Part shown: one piece after another, positions 33,272 through 42,494 of the stretch | How positions within the stretch are numbered: position 1 is the first letter of the stretch | Layout: each line of letters begins with the position of its first letter | Assembly: GCA_035284745.1 (NCBI GenBank) | Contig: JAYKIL010000021.1 | Coordinates: 61,744 to 125,743 of the forward strand | Reading direction: 5' to 3' | Length of the DNA: 64,000 nucleotides | DNA from: JAYKJB01 sp035284745 [NCBI: Candidatus Sericytochromatia bacterium] | GTDB lineage: Bacteria > Cyanobacteriota > Sericytochromatia > S15B-MN24 | Made by a program: the position numbers and the translations under genes | Notes under the pieces: generated by a model | Database searches by the model: none | What the model was told of the DNA's origin: nothing | The model's input: the letters and a program-made list of their open reading frames with translations, nothing else

Positions 33272-36200
33272 ATGACGACGGAAGTGATTGCCAGCCGCTA
33301 CCGCGTGCTCAAAAAACTCGGCGAAGGCGGGATGGGGCTTGTGCACCTGGTCGAGGACACCACCACCCAGCAGCAGGTCGCATTGAAGGTGCTGACCTCG
33401 CGCCTGGGGTCGTCGGATCAAGCGGCGCTGCAGTTTAAGCAAGAATTTCGACAAATGGCCCTGTTACGGCATCCAAATTGTTGTGCGGTGTACGATTATG
33501 GCCAACTGCCGGATGGCTCTCCATTCTTGACGATGGAAGTGGTTCCGGGCCACGGATTGGATGAAATTCTTCCCGTGGACAATGACACCTTCCGCAGCAT
33601 TTTTAGCCAACTGCTCCAGGCTTTGGGATACATTCATCAGTTGGGATTTGTGCACTGCGACATCAAGGATGAAAACGCTCGCATTCGACCTGATGGTGCC
33701 GTGAGATTAATGGACTTCGGCCTGATGGAACGGGCCGGGCGCGCCAGTGGAGCCATCAAAGGAACCTTGGGATATATGTCGCCGGAAATGGCGCGGGGGG
33801 GCCGCCTGGACCAACGGGCAGACCTTTATGCGCTGGGTTGCCTGGGGTACCAGATGCTAACAGGGCGGCTCCCATTCCCAGGGAACGACCCTGTGGCTTT
33901 GATCCAAGCCCACCTGAATCAAATACCTGAAGCGCCGAGCACCCTTCACGCCGGGATTGACCCGACCGTTGAACGGGTCATTCTGCGTTTGATGGAAAAA
34001 GAGCCGCTCGCCAGGTATCAATCGGCCGATGAAGTGCTTGAAGACTTGGGCATAGAGGTGGCGGAAGACAACAAGGGCACCTTGCTCACCGCTCCGTTTG
34101 TGGGTCGCGACGACGAATTAAGCACGCTCGGTCGGAAATTACAGGCACTCACCCAAGGCCACCCTGGAGGTGCCATTCTGGTGACAGGGGCAGCGGGGGC
34201 CGGCAAGAGCCGCTTGACGGAGGAATTTCGTTTCACCGTACAAATGCAAAACCTGCCCTTTGTGGTGGGCTCCTCACACGAGCAAGGAACGGCACCCTAT
34301 GGCCCGTTTGTGGAAGCACTGCGTGCTTTATTGCCCACCGTTCGCGAGCGAGGCACTGATCTTCTGGCCAAATACGCGCCTATTCTCGTGAAACTATTGC
34401 CTGAACTGGTTTCGGAGCCAGGTTTACCAGAATTTACACCGGCCGCTGACCTCGACCCCGCCCCCAAGGAAAAAATGCGCCTGCAAGGCACCTTGTCGGA
34501 ATTCCTGGGCGAACTGTCGCGGCGAAAACCGCTGGTCACGGTGCTGGAAGATTGGCATTGGGCCGATGACCTTTCCGCGGAGCTTTTGACGTATATTCTG
34601 CGGAATAACCACGAGGCACCGTTGCTCTTTGTGTTGAACTATCGGGGCCTGCCGAGTGAAACCAACGCCTGGCTGACGATGACAGAACGCTTAGAATTGC
34701 CAGGCCTGACATCCAATACCGTTGAGCGAATGGTTGCGGCCATGTTGGGCTCCGAAATTATCGGTGAGAACTTTTTGCAGCAAATTGTCAGTTTTGCCGA
34801 CGGAAACCCGTTTTTCGTCGAAGGACTGTTGGGGCATCTGGTGCGCAATGGCACCCTCGTCAAGACCAAAGGCCGTTGGAACAGTGATGTCACGCTCACG
34901 CCTGACCAAATGCCTGCCAACCTGCAAGGCATGGTGTTGGAAAAACTGGCCGCATTGTCATCGTCCGCCTTGGAGGTGGCGCAGATTGCGGCAACGGTCG
35001 GACGGGAACTCACCTTGGATATCATTCTCGGCGTCACCCGTTTGGAAGAAAACGCGCTTTTTGACGCATTGTCCGAACTTTCCGAACACGCCATCGTGGT
35101 GCAAACAGAAGACGGTGCCTACCGCTTTTCACAAGGACAATTACAGGAAATTTTATATGCCAACCTTGATGCGGAGACCAAACAACGCCTGCACGCCGCG
35201 GTGGCCGATGCATTAGAAATGAGTGCTGCGAACACCCATTTGGACTCAGCGCCGATGGTCTTGGTGACGGCGTTAGCTCACCACGCCATCCAGGCAGGGA
35301 TGAAGGAAAAGACCGTCACCTACGCTTTGGCCGCGGGCAGTCGAAGTGCCCGCCTGTTCGCTAACAATGACGCCCACCGTTTCTTAAGCGCCGGGCTTGA
35401 GTACCTTACGGATGACGCCGCATCACAAGCGTCATCCACGGAGGAATTTTGGCGCACTAAACTTGCCTACCTGGGAACGCTGGGCGATGTCTGTCGGGTG
35501 TCAGGGCGCACGGAAGAGGCCAAAGTAGTTTACGAACAAGCGATCCCGCTGGCGGAGAAACTGCGAGAAAACCAGCAACTGGGTCGGATGCTCACCTCCG
35601 CCGCGAAGGTCTCGCAAATGGGCAACGATTACCCCACAGCGCTCGACTTGACCCGCCGCTCCTTAGAGGTTTGTCTCACTCAGGAGGATTTCGCGGGGGC
35701 TGCACGTTGTTTACTGACAAGTGGCCGCATCAATTATTTCGTTGGAAAACTGACAGAGGCCGGTGAACAAATACACCAAGCGCTGGAGATGGCGCGCTCT
35801 GCGGACGAACCAGCCTATTTGGGGGAGGCCTTGGGCTTCCTCGGCTTAATGTATGTCTCGGGTGACCCGGACAAACTCTCAGAAGGTGAAGAAAACCTGA
35901 AGCAAAGTGTCGAAATTTTGGCCGAGTTGGGCGATCGGGTCGGGCTCAGTAATTCTTATAATTTGCTGGGTAATTCGCAAAACATGCAAGGCAATTTCGA
36001 GGCAGCGTGGGACACGTTCCAGTTAAATAAGAAGATATGCATTGAAATTGGCATGCGGGACGAGGAAATCTTTGCATCCCTCAACCTGGCCATTACCGCC
36101 TTTGAACTGGGGCGATTCCAAGACGCGGCGCAACTCGCGGCCGAAGCCAATGCCTTGGCAACGAAAATGAACGCCAAATTCCCCTTGGGTATGGCTTATA

Positions 36201-38752
36201 CCTTGGAGGCGGCGTCCAGAACCTTCTTGGGGGACGTGGAAAAGGGTTTGGACCTGGTGCAAGCGGCCCTGGAACTCGCACGGGAAATTAAAAACACCTA
36301 CGTTGAAGCGCTGGTGTTGCAATACCAATTGGAAATTCAACTGCATATGGGGTTGCTCAATGAAGCCTGCACGACCGGAGAAACGCTGACGGCGTTGATC
36401 AAAGAAACGGGGAATAGCGAACCTGAAAGCCGCATGCAAGCCCTATATGGCGAAGTGCTCGTGCGCCTCGGTGAAACCGAAACCGGCGCCAAACTGGTTG
36501 AACGAGCGTTGGCATCCGCCCAAAAAGCGCACGCGAAGGGCATTCAGGGGCGTGCGATGCGCGCCCTCGCCTGGTGCCGAATGCGGCAAGGACGGCTGGA
36601 AGAGGCCCAACACATTGCAACGACAGCCCTGGCCATCACCAACAAAATAGGAGCCCGGTTTCAATCGCTTCAAGTCTTACTTTTACAGGGCGAACTGGCC
36701 ATTCGGCAGGGCAATCTGGCTGTTGCGGCGGAGGTGTTTGAGACTGCGAAGCGCAGCGCAGAGAATCAAGCCAATCCACTGATGCGCGCCTTGGCGCTTC
36801 ACGGCCTGGCTTCGGCGCACCCTTACCAAAGAACAAGCAAACAGCAATTTATTGAGGCACAACGGACACTACGGCGGTTGCTGGAAACCCTGGAGCCCGA
36901 TGCCAAAGAGACCTTTCTGTCATTGCCGGAGCGCCAACGGGTCGTGACCCTGTCCCCCATCAGCAGCGAGGCCATTGCGGGAGCAGAGGCGTCCCCCCAA
37001 GGGCCTCTGGGCGATCGGCTGCAACGCCTCGGAAGGGATCTTCTGGAACTGGCCGCCCAAGCCTCGGCCTCGCAGGCCGACACCTTGGCCCTGGAAGAAG
37101 ACCTGACCAGGCTTTCGAGGGTCTTAGACTTCGCTGAAATGTTGTCTGAAGTGCGTGACCCGGAGCAAGCGCTGGCCCGTGGGCTTGAAACGATTATGAC
37201 TGAAACCCGGGCTGACAGGGGATTTTTGGTGATTGATGCGGCCAGCTGTAAGGGGCAGGTGTTACGGGCCATCCGACCGGATGGTGGCTACCAAGCGGAC
37301 TGGGAGTTGGCCCGACGCTTGGTCGAAGAGGCCAGAGAGAAAGGGACAGCCGTCTGCGTCAGGGACGCCCACGAGGATCCACGGACCCATCACGCGGTCA
37401 AAGCCCATAAACTGTCGGTACAGACGGCATTGGCCGTCCCCGTGCGATTATCTGGTGAGGTCGTCGGCGAAATGTATCTGGATCGTGAGACCTCTGACGG
37501 ATACCTCTTTGAAGAGGCAGATACCAGTTTCGTCTCGCGACTGGCTAATCAGGCGGGAATTGCGTTCCGGAATGCCACGGCGGCAGCGCAAATGGAGCAA
37601 CGCAGCCGTCAACTCGAAATGCTCAATCAGCTTGCTGAAAAAATTAATGAAACACTGGTGGTGGAGGAGGTATTAGACCTCGTGGTTCAACTGACCTTGG
37701 AGGTCACTCACGCCGAGCGCGGTTTCTTGATGTTGCTTGAGGGCAATACAAACCCCCAACTGGTATGCAAGGCGGCCTACGAAACAAACGGTCGTTCATT
37801 GACTGACGAGCGCATATCGATGTCTATCTGTGACAAAGTACTGACCAGCGGCCAGGCCGTGACGGTCGTCGATGCGACAACCGACCAAGAGTTTCAGGCC
37901 GCGCAGTCGATTATGTCGCTCAACTTACGGACGCTGATGTGCGTGCCCTTGCAAGCCAAGGGAAAAACATTGGGCGTGCTTTACGTCGACAGTCAAGCCG
38001 TGGTCACAACATTTACCGAACGCGATCTGGACTTGCTCAAAGCGATTGCCGGTCACAGCAGCGGGGCCATCGAAAACGCCATGCTTTACACCAGCCTGAA
38101 TCAGCGCGCAGAGGAACTCGAGAAAGCGCTCGCGATGTACCGGCAAGCGGAACACGAAGCAAGCACCGACGTCCTTACAGGCCTTCATAACCGACGCTTT
38201 TTCCAAGACCAATCGGCCCGGGAAATCGAACTTTCAAAACGTCAATACCGTAACATGGCCGTGATTATGTTGGATGTGGACCATTTCAAAAAATTCAACG
38301 ACACGTACGGTCACGCCATCGGTGACGAAGTACTCAAAATTGTAGGGCGAATCCTTCCTGAAACGGTCCGGGCGTCGGATATCCCCTGTCGATTTGGGGG
38401 CGAAGAGTTTGTTATCTTGTGCCCGGATACTGACGGCCCGGGCGCTGCCATCGTGGCGGATCGCATTCGCGAAGCCATCAGCCAGGTGGAACTGGTCGAC
38501 CTTGAGGGAAAACCGGTCCGTCAAATTACGGCCTCCTTGGGCGTTGCCGCCCTCATCCCTACGGATCAAAGGGTCGCCGAACTTCTCGAACGAGCGGACA
38601 CGGCCCTTTACGCGTGTAAGGCTGGAGGCCGAAACCAAGTGCAGATCTGGCGAGACGGAATGCTGACGCCGGAAGAACTCAAGAAAAAAGAGCAAGCGGA
38701 AATTGAACAACAAGCGCGCGCCGCGGCCGGTTCATCCCAAGAAAACAGATGA
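33272..38752 (+). CDS. giant Ser/Thr kinase - AAA ATPase - TPR - GAF - GAF - GGDEF protein (paralogue 1)
   Basis: A single 1826-residue polypeptide. Kinase domain (about 8-265): Gly loop LGEGGMG, Lys in VALKVL, catalytic loop HCDIKDEN (Cys replaces Arg of HRD) and DFG. AAA/STAND-type ATPase with Walker A GAAGAGKS near 307. A long TPR-like helical array (about 690-1240). Two GAF domains (about 1285-1435 and 1450-1605). A GGDEF domain (about 1630-1800) with an intact GGEEF and the inhibitory RxxD (RASD) five residues upstream, so an active, product-regulated diguanylate cyclase is predicted. The N-terminal layout recalls cyanobacterial HstK, with GGDEF in place of the histidine kinase. The ATG follows GAGGGG closely. 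It converges on yggT. Confidence 0.9.
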   Translation: MTTEVIASRYRVLKKLGEGGMGLVHLVEDTTTQQQVALKVLTSRLGSSDQAALQFKQEFRQMALLRHPNCCAVYDYGQLPDGSPFLTMEVVPGHGLDEILPVDNDTFRSIFSQLLQALGYIHQLGFVHCDIKDENARIRPDGAVRLMDFGLMERAGRASGAIKGTLGYMSPEMARGGRLDQRADLYALGCLGYQMLTGRLPFPGNDPVALIQAHLNQIPEAPSTLHAGIDPTVERVILRLMEKEPLARYQSADEVLEDLGIEVAEDNKGTLLTAPFVGRDDELSTLGRKLQALTQGHPGGAILVTGAAGAGKSRLTEEFRFTVQMQNLPFVVGSSHEQGTAPYGPFVEALRALLPTVRERGTDLLAKYAPILVKLLPELVSEPGLPEFTPAADLDPAPKEKMRLQGTLSEFLGELSRRKPLVTVLEDWHWADDLSAELLTYILRNNHEAPLLFVLNYRGLPSETNAWLTMTERLELPGLTSNTVERMVAAMLGSEIIGENFLQQIVSFADGNPFFVEGLLGHLVRNGTLVKTKGRWNSDVTLTPDQMPANLQGMVLEKLAALSSSALEVAQIAATVGRELTLDIILGVTRLEENALFDALSELSEHAIVVQTEDGAYRFSQGQLQEILYANLDAETKQRLHAAVADALEMSAANTHLDSAPMVLVTALAHHAIQAGMKEKTVTYALAAGSRSARLFANNDAHRFLSAGLEYLTDDAASQASSTEEFWRTKLAYLGTLGDVCRVSGRTEEAKVVYEQAIPLAEKLRENQQLGRMLTSAAKVSQMGNDYPTALDLTRRSLEVCLTQEDFAGAARCLLTSGRINYFVGKLTEAGEQIHQALEMARSADEPAYLGEALGFLGLMYVSGDPDKLSEGEENLKQSVEILAELGDRVGLSNSYNLLGNSQNMQGNFEAAWDTFQLNKKICIEIGMRDEEIFASLNLAITAFELGRFQDAAQLAAEANALATKMNAKFPLGMAYTLEAASRTFLGDVEKGLDLVQAALELAREIKNTYVEALVLQYQLEIQLHMGLLNEACTTGETLTALIKETGNSEPESRMQALYGEVLVRLGETETGAKLVERALASAQKAHAKGIQGRAMRALAWCRMRQGRLEEAQHIATTALAITNKIGARFQSLQVLLLQGELAIRQGNLAVAAEVFETAKRSAENQANPLMRALALHGLASAHPYQRTSKQQFIEAQRTLRRLLETLEPDAKETFLSLPERQRVVTLSPISSEAIAGAEASPQGPLGDRLQRLGRDLLELAAQASASQADTLALEEDLTRLSRVLDFAEMLSEVRDPEQALARGLETIMTETRADRGFLVIDAASCKGQVLRAIRPDGGYQADWELARRLVEEAREKGTAVCVRDAHEDPRTHHAVKAHKLSVQTALAVPVRLSGEVVGEMYLDRETSDGYLFEEADTSFVSRLANQAGIAFRNATAAAQMEQRSRQLEMLNQLAEKINETLVVEEVLDLVVQLTLEVTHAERGFLMLLEGNTNPQLVCKAAYETNGRSLTDERISMSICDKVLTSGQAVTVVDATTDQEFQAAQSIMSLNLRTLMCVPLQAKGKTLGVLYVDSQAVVTTFTERDLDLLKAIAGHSSGAIENAMLYTSLNQRAEELEKALAMYRQAEHEASTDVLTGLHNRRFFQDQSAREIELSKRQYRNMAVIMLDVDHFKKFNDTYGHAIGDEVLKIVGRILPETVRASDIPCRFGGEEFVILCPDTDGPGAAIVADRIREAISQVELVDLEGKPVRQITASLGVAALIPTDQRVAELLERADTALYACKAGGRNQVQIWRDGMLTPEELKKKEQAEIEQQARAAAGSSQENR

Positions 38753-38770
38753 AACGGGGGCCTGTGACGG

Positions 38771-39037
38771 CTAGATCAATGCGCTGATCAATAACCGTGA
38801 CACAATTTGCAAAGTGAAGATGGCGAGAATTGGAGACAGGTCAATGCCCCCCATCGGCGGAACCAATGAGCGAAAAGGCCGCATAATGGGTTCCAGAAGG
38901 CCATCGAGGCCCCGCAATACGGGGTGATAAGGGTCGATGTTTGGGAAAAAACTCATCAAGGCCCTGACGATAATCAACAAGACCAAAATGTTCTCAACCG
39001 TCGCAATCGTGTGCGCGAGTTCTGTGGCAAAAGGCAT
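38771..39037 (-). CDS. yggT: YggT family membrane protein
   Basis: An 88-residue inner-membrane protein of the YggT family: two hydrophobic segments (NILVLLIIVRALMSFF and LSPILAIFTLQIVSRLL) around the conserved LEPIMRPFRSLVPPMGGIDLSP loop. Its exact function is unknown; in cyanobacteria relatives (CCB3/Ycf19-like) act in membranes, and in Gram-positives it lies with division genes. Last gene of the yggS-sepF-proC-yggT operon, eight bases after proC. Converges with the giant kinase gene. Confidence 0.93.
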   Translation of the reverse strand: MPFATELAHTIATVENILVLLIIVRALMSFFPNIDPYHPVLRGLDGLLEPIMRPFRSLVPPMGGIDLSPILAIFTLQIVSRLLISALI

Positions 39038-39045
39038 AGCAACCT

Positions 39046-39864
39046 CTAATTCAACGGCTTCGAATCACCCGATAAGGCCGCCGAGCGGGCCGTGGCAGCC
39101 TTCACGGCCTGGATCAAGATAGAGCGGGTCGCCGCAGCCTCCAACACCTGCAACCCAGCGGCCGTTGTTCCGCCGGGGGAGGTCACTTGTTCTTTCAACT
39201 CTGCCGGATGCAAACCCGTCTCTTTCACCATTCGACTACTCCCGATCACGGTCTGCAAAACCAGTTGACGGGCCACTCGTCGTGGAAGACCATTGTACAC
39301 GCCCGCCTCAATCAACGCTTCGATCATCAAGAACACGTAGGCGGGACCACTGCCTGAAAGGCCGGTCACGATGTCGAAATACGACTCAGGCAACTCCGCC
39401 ACCTCACCGACCGCCTCAAATAATTTGATGACAAGGGCTTTTTGTTCAGCGCTCACGCACTCATTGGCCGTCAAAGCAGCCATCCCTTCGCCAAGAAGGC
39501 ACGGGGTATTCGGCATCACACGGACCACCGCCAGACCCTCCGGAACGTGATTTGCGAGGTCACCCAGCGTCTTGCCCGCGAGAATAGAGGTCAATAAGGC
39601 ACCGGGCTGCCAGTAGGCGCGTACGGCATCCAATACATCGCCCATCTGATTCGGTTTGACAGCCAAAATGACGAGTGGCGCGGCCAGACACTCCCGATTG
39701 CTCGCGGTCACCTGCACGCCGAACTCCGAGGCCAAATAGTCTCTGCGGGCCTCCAGAGGATCACCAATCAGAATCTCTTGGGGTTGGTAAAGCCGCCGGG
39801 CCAGAACGCCACGCACCAGCGCCTCGCCCATTGCCCCCCCACCAATCAAAGCGATAGAAGGCAT
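39046..39864 (-). CDS. proC: pyrroline-5-carboxylate reductase
   Basis: Last step of proline synthesis, NAD(P)H-dependent. 272 residues. N-terminal Rossmann motif IALIGGGAMGEAL, substrate region VRVMPNTPCLLGEG, and the family signature TGLSGSGPAYVFLMIEALIEAGVYNGLPR, then the SPGGTTAAGLQVL end motif. I chose ATG 39864; the in-frame upstream start at 39969 adds 35 unrelated residues. The ribosome site is weak. Gene order with sepF is as in cyanobacteria and many Gram-positives. Confidence 0.95.
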   Translation of the reverse strand: MPSIALIGGGAMGEALVRGVLARRLYQPQEILIGDPLEARRDYLASEFGVQVTASNRECLAAPLVILAVKPNQMGDVLDAVRAYWQPGALLTSILAGKTLGDLANHVPEGLAVVRVMPNTPCLLGEGMAALTANECVSAEQKALVIKLFEAVGEVAELPESYFDIVTGLSGSGPAYVFLMIEALIEAGVYNGLPRRVARQLVLQTVIGSSRMVKETGLHPAELKEQVTSPGGTTAAGLQVLEAAATRSILIQAVKAATARSAALSGDSKPLN

Positions 39865-39916
39865 CAATGCAAACTGCCGGCCCTTGCGGACCGGCGCGCT
39901 TTCATCTCTTGTTTGC

Positions 39917-40420
39917 TCAACGAACCCGCCAGAACAGGTCCTTCGGCTGTTGTGTACCCATCCAGTCACGTTCGGAATGGAAAGTGTTGATCACAACATT
40001 CGAGGGCGTGAACAGAAAAATCGACTCACCAATTTTGTCTTGATGGCCGTCCAAGGCGTGACAAGCCCCCGAAACAAAGTCCACTAACCGTTGCGACTGC
40101 TCAGGCGCCAAACCCATCAAATTAAGTATCACCGCCTTGCGAGAACGCAGGTTGTCCAAGATACCCAACGCCTCGTCAAACGAGCGGGGTTCGATCACCA
40201 CCACCTCATGACCGGCTGCATTAGGCAGACCCACGATGTTACTGCGCGTTCCGGTCACCGGCGCCGGAACCGCCGCGAGTGGCGCAGGAGGAAGGGTCTT
40301 GGTCCGGTTCTTGTCCGCCGACTGAGCCGGCTCATCATAGGGCGCGTCGTCGTAAGCCTCGTCCTCTTCGGCGTCTAAGCCCACCATCGTTTGGATTTGT
40401 TTCAAAAACCCGGCGCCCAT
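39917..40420 (-). CDS. sepF: cell division protein SepF
   Basis: A 167-residue FtsZ-binding protein that tethers FtsZ to the membrane in cyanobacteria and Gram-positives. An N-terminal amphipathic segment (GAGFLKQIQTMVGL), a variable acidic/Pro-rich middle, and the C-terminal SepF domain (VVVIEPRSFDEALGILDNLRSRKAVILNLMGL, then ALDGHQDKIGESIFLFTPSNVVI). The ATG at 40420 has GGAGG with good spacing. SepF is not found in proteobacteria, so it narrows the host lineage. Confidence 0.95.
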   Translation of the reverse strand: MGAGFLKQIQTMVGLDAEEDEAYDDAPYDEPAQSADKNRTKTLPPAPLAAVPAPVTGTRSNIVGLPNAAGHEVVVIEPRSFDEALGILDNLRSRKAVILNLMGLAPEQSQRLVDFVSGACHALDGHQDKIGESIFLFTPSNVVINTFHSERDWMGTQQPKDLFWRVR

Positions 40421-40492
40421 CAAGTTCCTCCTTCACGATCCTAATATTTCGAAAATTTACGCCCTGTCGAGCGAGCGATAGCTAATTTGAAT

Positions 40493-41206
40493 TCAATCCG
40501 CCGTGGCGGCCCCACCACCGAAAATTGCACTTCCAATTCGAATCATCGTCGCCCCTTCAGCAATTGCCTCTGGAAAATCTTGCGACATTCCCATTGAAAG
40601 TTCTTTGAACTGGATTTGTTCCTCATTGCGCGCTGCCACCTCCGAAAGAAGCATTCGCACGCGCCGAAAACACGACCGAACAATCTCGGACGTCGCTGCT
40701 TGCGGGGCCATCGTCATCAAACCACAGACCCTCAAACCCGGCAGTTCGTGAAACGCCCGTTCCACAACCGCCCTCACTTCGACCGGATTCAGGCCAAATT
40801 TACCAGGGTCTGCCGCCGAATTCACTTGAAACAGGACCGGTTGAACCACCCCCCGAGCCACGGACGCCGTGTTCAGTGCCTCTGCAAGCCGCCAAGAGTC
40901 AACGGAGTGAATGAGCGCGAAGGCGCCGACCACCTTGTTCACTTTATTGGTCTGCAGGTGTCCAATCAGGTGCCAACGCGGATGGTATTCCGACAGTGCC
41001 GCCCGTCTGGACAAGGCTGCTTGAACCTTGCTCTCACCGAGATCCCTGATACCACAATCGAGCAATGCCCTCGCCTCGTCTTGGTGTGCGTATTTAGTGA
41101 CCGCGACGATGCGTACAGTGTCCGGATCTCTTCCTGCTTGTCGGGCCGCTTCTGCGACACGGCCAAGCAAAGAATGATAGCGTTCGTTCAAACCGAGTTT
41201 CTCCAA
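40493..41206 (-). CDS. yggS: PLP-binding protein YggS/PipY (PLPBP family)
   Basis: A 237-residue pyridoxal-phosphate homeostasis protein. PLP-binding Lys38 in IVAVTKY, then LGESKVQ, WHLIGHLQTNKV, and near the C-terminus LSMGMSQDFPEAIAEGATMIRIGSAIFG. In cyanobacteria the family member is PipY, in an operon with pipX; no pipX is seen here. Start TTG at 41206 with GGAAAGGGG just upstream. It heads the division operon, with a possibly structured leader upstream. Confidence 0.94.
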   Translation of the reverse strand: MEKLGLNERYHSLLGRVAEAARQAGRDPDTVRIVAVTKYAHQDEARALLDCGIRDLGESKVQAALSRRAALSEYHPRWHLIGHLQTNKVNKVVGAFALIHSVDSWRLAEALNTASVARGVVQPVLFQVNSAADPGKFGLNPVEVRAVVERAFHELPGLRVCGLMTMAPQAATSEIVRSCFRRVRMLLSEVAARNEEQIQFKELSMGMSQDFPEAIAEGATMIRIGSAIFGGGAATAD

Positions 41207-41394
41207 GCCCCTTTCCTGAAATCAAGTCTTCATCAACATTAGAAGTCAGATCCCGAGTAAATATAGCACCTGCGATCCACATTAACAACGGGCTTTGCGG
41301 ATCATCTGTGGCCTTCATCACCTTCAAGCCTGCAGGGGCTTGTTCTCGCTGAAACGTAAAATTTCATTAAGGGATAACCATAACCCGAGGGCCC

Positions 41395-41459
41395 AAAAAA
41401 GGCCGACTCGCCCAAACCAAATCGGCTTTCAACCCGTTGTGCCAGGACCACCTCCTGGC
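41395..41459 (-). promoter_or_regulatory. tandem hairpins upstream of yggS, possible attenuator
   Basis: Read on the minus strand, a perfect 7-bp hairpin (GCCAGGA with TCCTGGC, 41459-41441) is followed by GCCGA...TCGGC and CTTTTTT (41426-41395), which resembles an intrinsic terminator. It lies about 190 bases before yggS, and no minus-strand gene is seen that it would end. It may attenuate the operon. No known riboswitch is recognised. Confidence 0.35.
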
Positions 41460-41496
41460 GCTGAATATCCCTAGCATCGTCCAAGAGGAAAGACCC

Positions 41497-42417
41497 TTGA
41501 GAATTGTCACTTCGCTGATGGGCCTGCTGCCAATCTGGGCAGCCGCGATACAAGCCTGCCACTCCGATAGCGCCGCGAATCGCTCCACTTCGAGCCTTCA
41601 AGAAACGCGCCCACACGTCCCGCCATCGATGGCCTTTGGCGAGAACCGAAGTCAGAAAAAAGACCCCATTCCACGTAACCGGACCCGGATTCAGCGAGTA
41701 ATTGACGGCGACCCGAGTGTCATCGTGCTCCCCGACGATGCCTACCCCTCAGGGCCCCGGCCTGCTGTTCTGTTTTTGCACGGCCACGGGATGGACGAAC
41801 ACCAAATGCTGAACCGCACCACCTTAGCGCACCGCGTGACGGAAGAGGGCTGGCTCGCAGCGGCCGGTTTGGCGGGCAGCAGAACGCATTGGGGTAACGA
41901 GGGCGCACTGCGAGCGACAGCAGCGCTGATAAAAACCCTGATTCACGATTATCAGGCAGACCCTCGGCACATTTATCTGGTGGGATTCTCCATGGGAGGA
42001 GGAACCGCCTTGCTCACGGCAGCCAATCCCCTGGGACTCCCTTACCAAATTACGGCCGTCGCCAGCAGCCAAGGTTACAGCGACCTGCGGGCGATGTACG
42101 GGAATCCCTCCTATGCCTCCAGCATTCGACACTCCTTCGGACGCTCACCCACTGCCCCCGACCTGGCATTACGCTCTCCACTCAGCCTCGCAGAGAAACT
42201 TCGCGGCACGGCGCTTTACCTGGAACATGGGGAGAGCGACACCGCCGTTCCTGTGTTCCACACACAGCAACTCCAATCACAGCTTGAGCGTTTCGGCATT
42301 CCCGTCGAAACACACTATTATCCGCACGGCACGCACCACGAGGACACAATCGACGAAACCGCGATTCTCCGTTTCTTTCAAAGGGTGTACACCCGCCAAG
42401 GCGGAGGCAACTTGTGA
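41497..42417 (+). CDS. alpha/beta hydrolase lipoprotein (prolyl-oligopeptidase/esterase type)
   Basis: A 306-residue predicted lipoprotein. The TTG at 41497 has GAGGA eight bases upstream and gives a lipoprotein signal (MRIVTSLMGLLPIWAAAIQAC); a start at 41437 lacks this. The catalytic domain has LFLHGHGMDEHQ (oxyanion region), the nucleophile Ser in GFSMGGG, Asp in HGESDTAVPV and His in PHGTHHEDT, a full triad in order. The AVLFLHGHG start fits serine peptidases and esterases of the DLH/PhoPQ-type. The substrate is unknown. It diverges from yggS. Confidence 0.8.
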   Translation: MRIVTSLMGLLPIWAAAIQACHSDSAANRSTSSLQETRPHVPPSMAFGENRSQKKDPIPRNRTRIQRVIDGDPSVIVLPDDAYPSGPRPAVLFLHGHGMDEHQMLNRTTLAHRVTEEGWLAAAGLAGSRTHWGNEGALRATAALIKTLIHDYQADPRHIYLVGFSMGGGTALLTAANPLGLPYQITAVASSQGYSDLRAMYGNPSYASSIRHSFGRSPTAPDLALRSPLSLAEKLRGTALYLEHGESDTAVPVFHTQQLQSQLERFGIPVETHYYPHGTHHEDTIDETAILRFFQRVYTRQGGGNL

Positions 42418-42494
42418 CGACGGTCTCTTGACCGCCAGGCACGGAGCGGCGTTAATTATCTGGAAGTCTATCCAAACCCTGAAAGGCCGCTGTG

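Noticed and set aside
41094-41327. Minus-strand open frame of 77 residues starting MKVMKATDD, a candidate pipX-like gene upstream of yggS
   Set aside because: More than 100 bases overlap the yggS frame, it has no PipX resemblance, and the overlapping part reads as a shadow.
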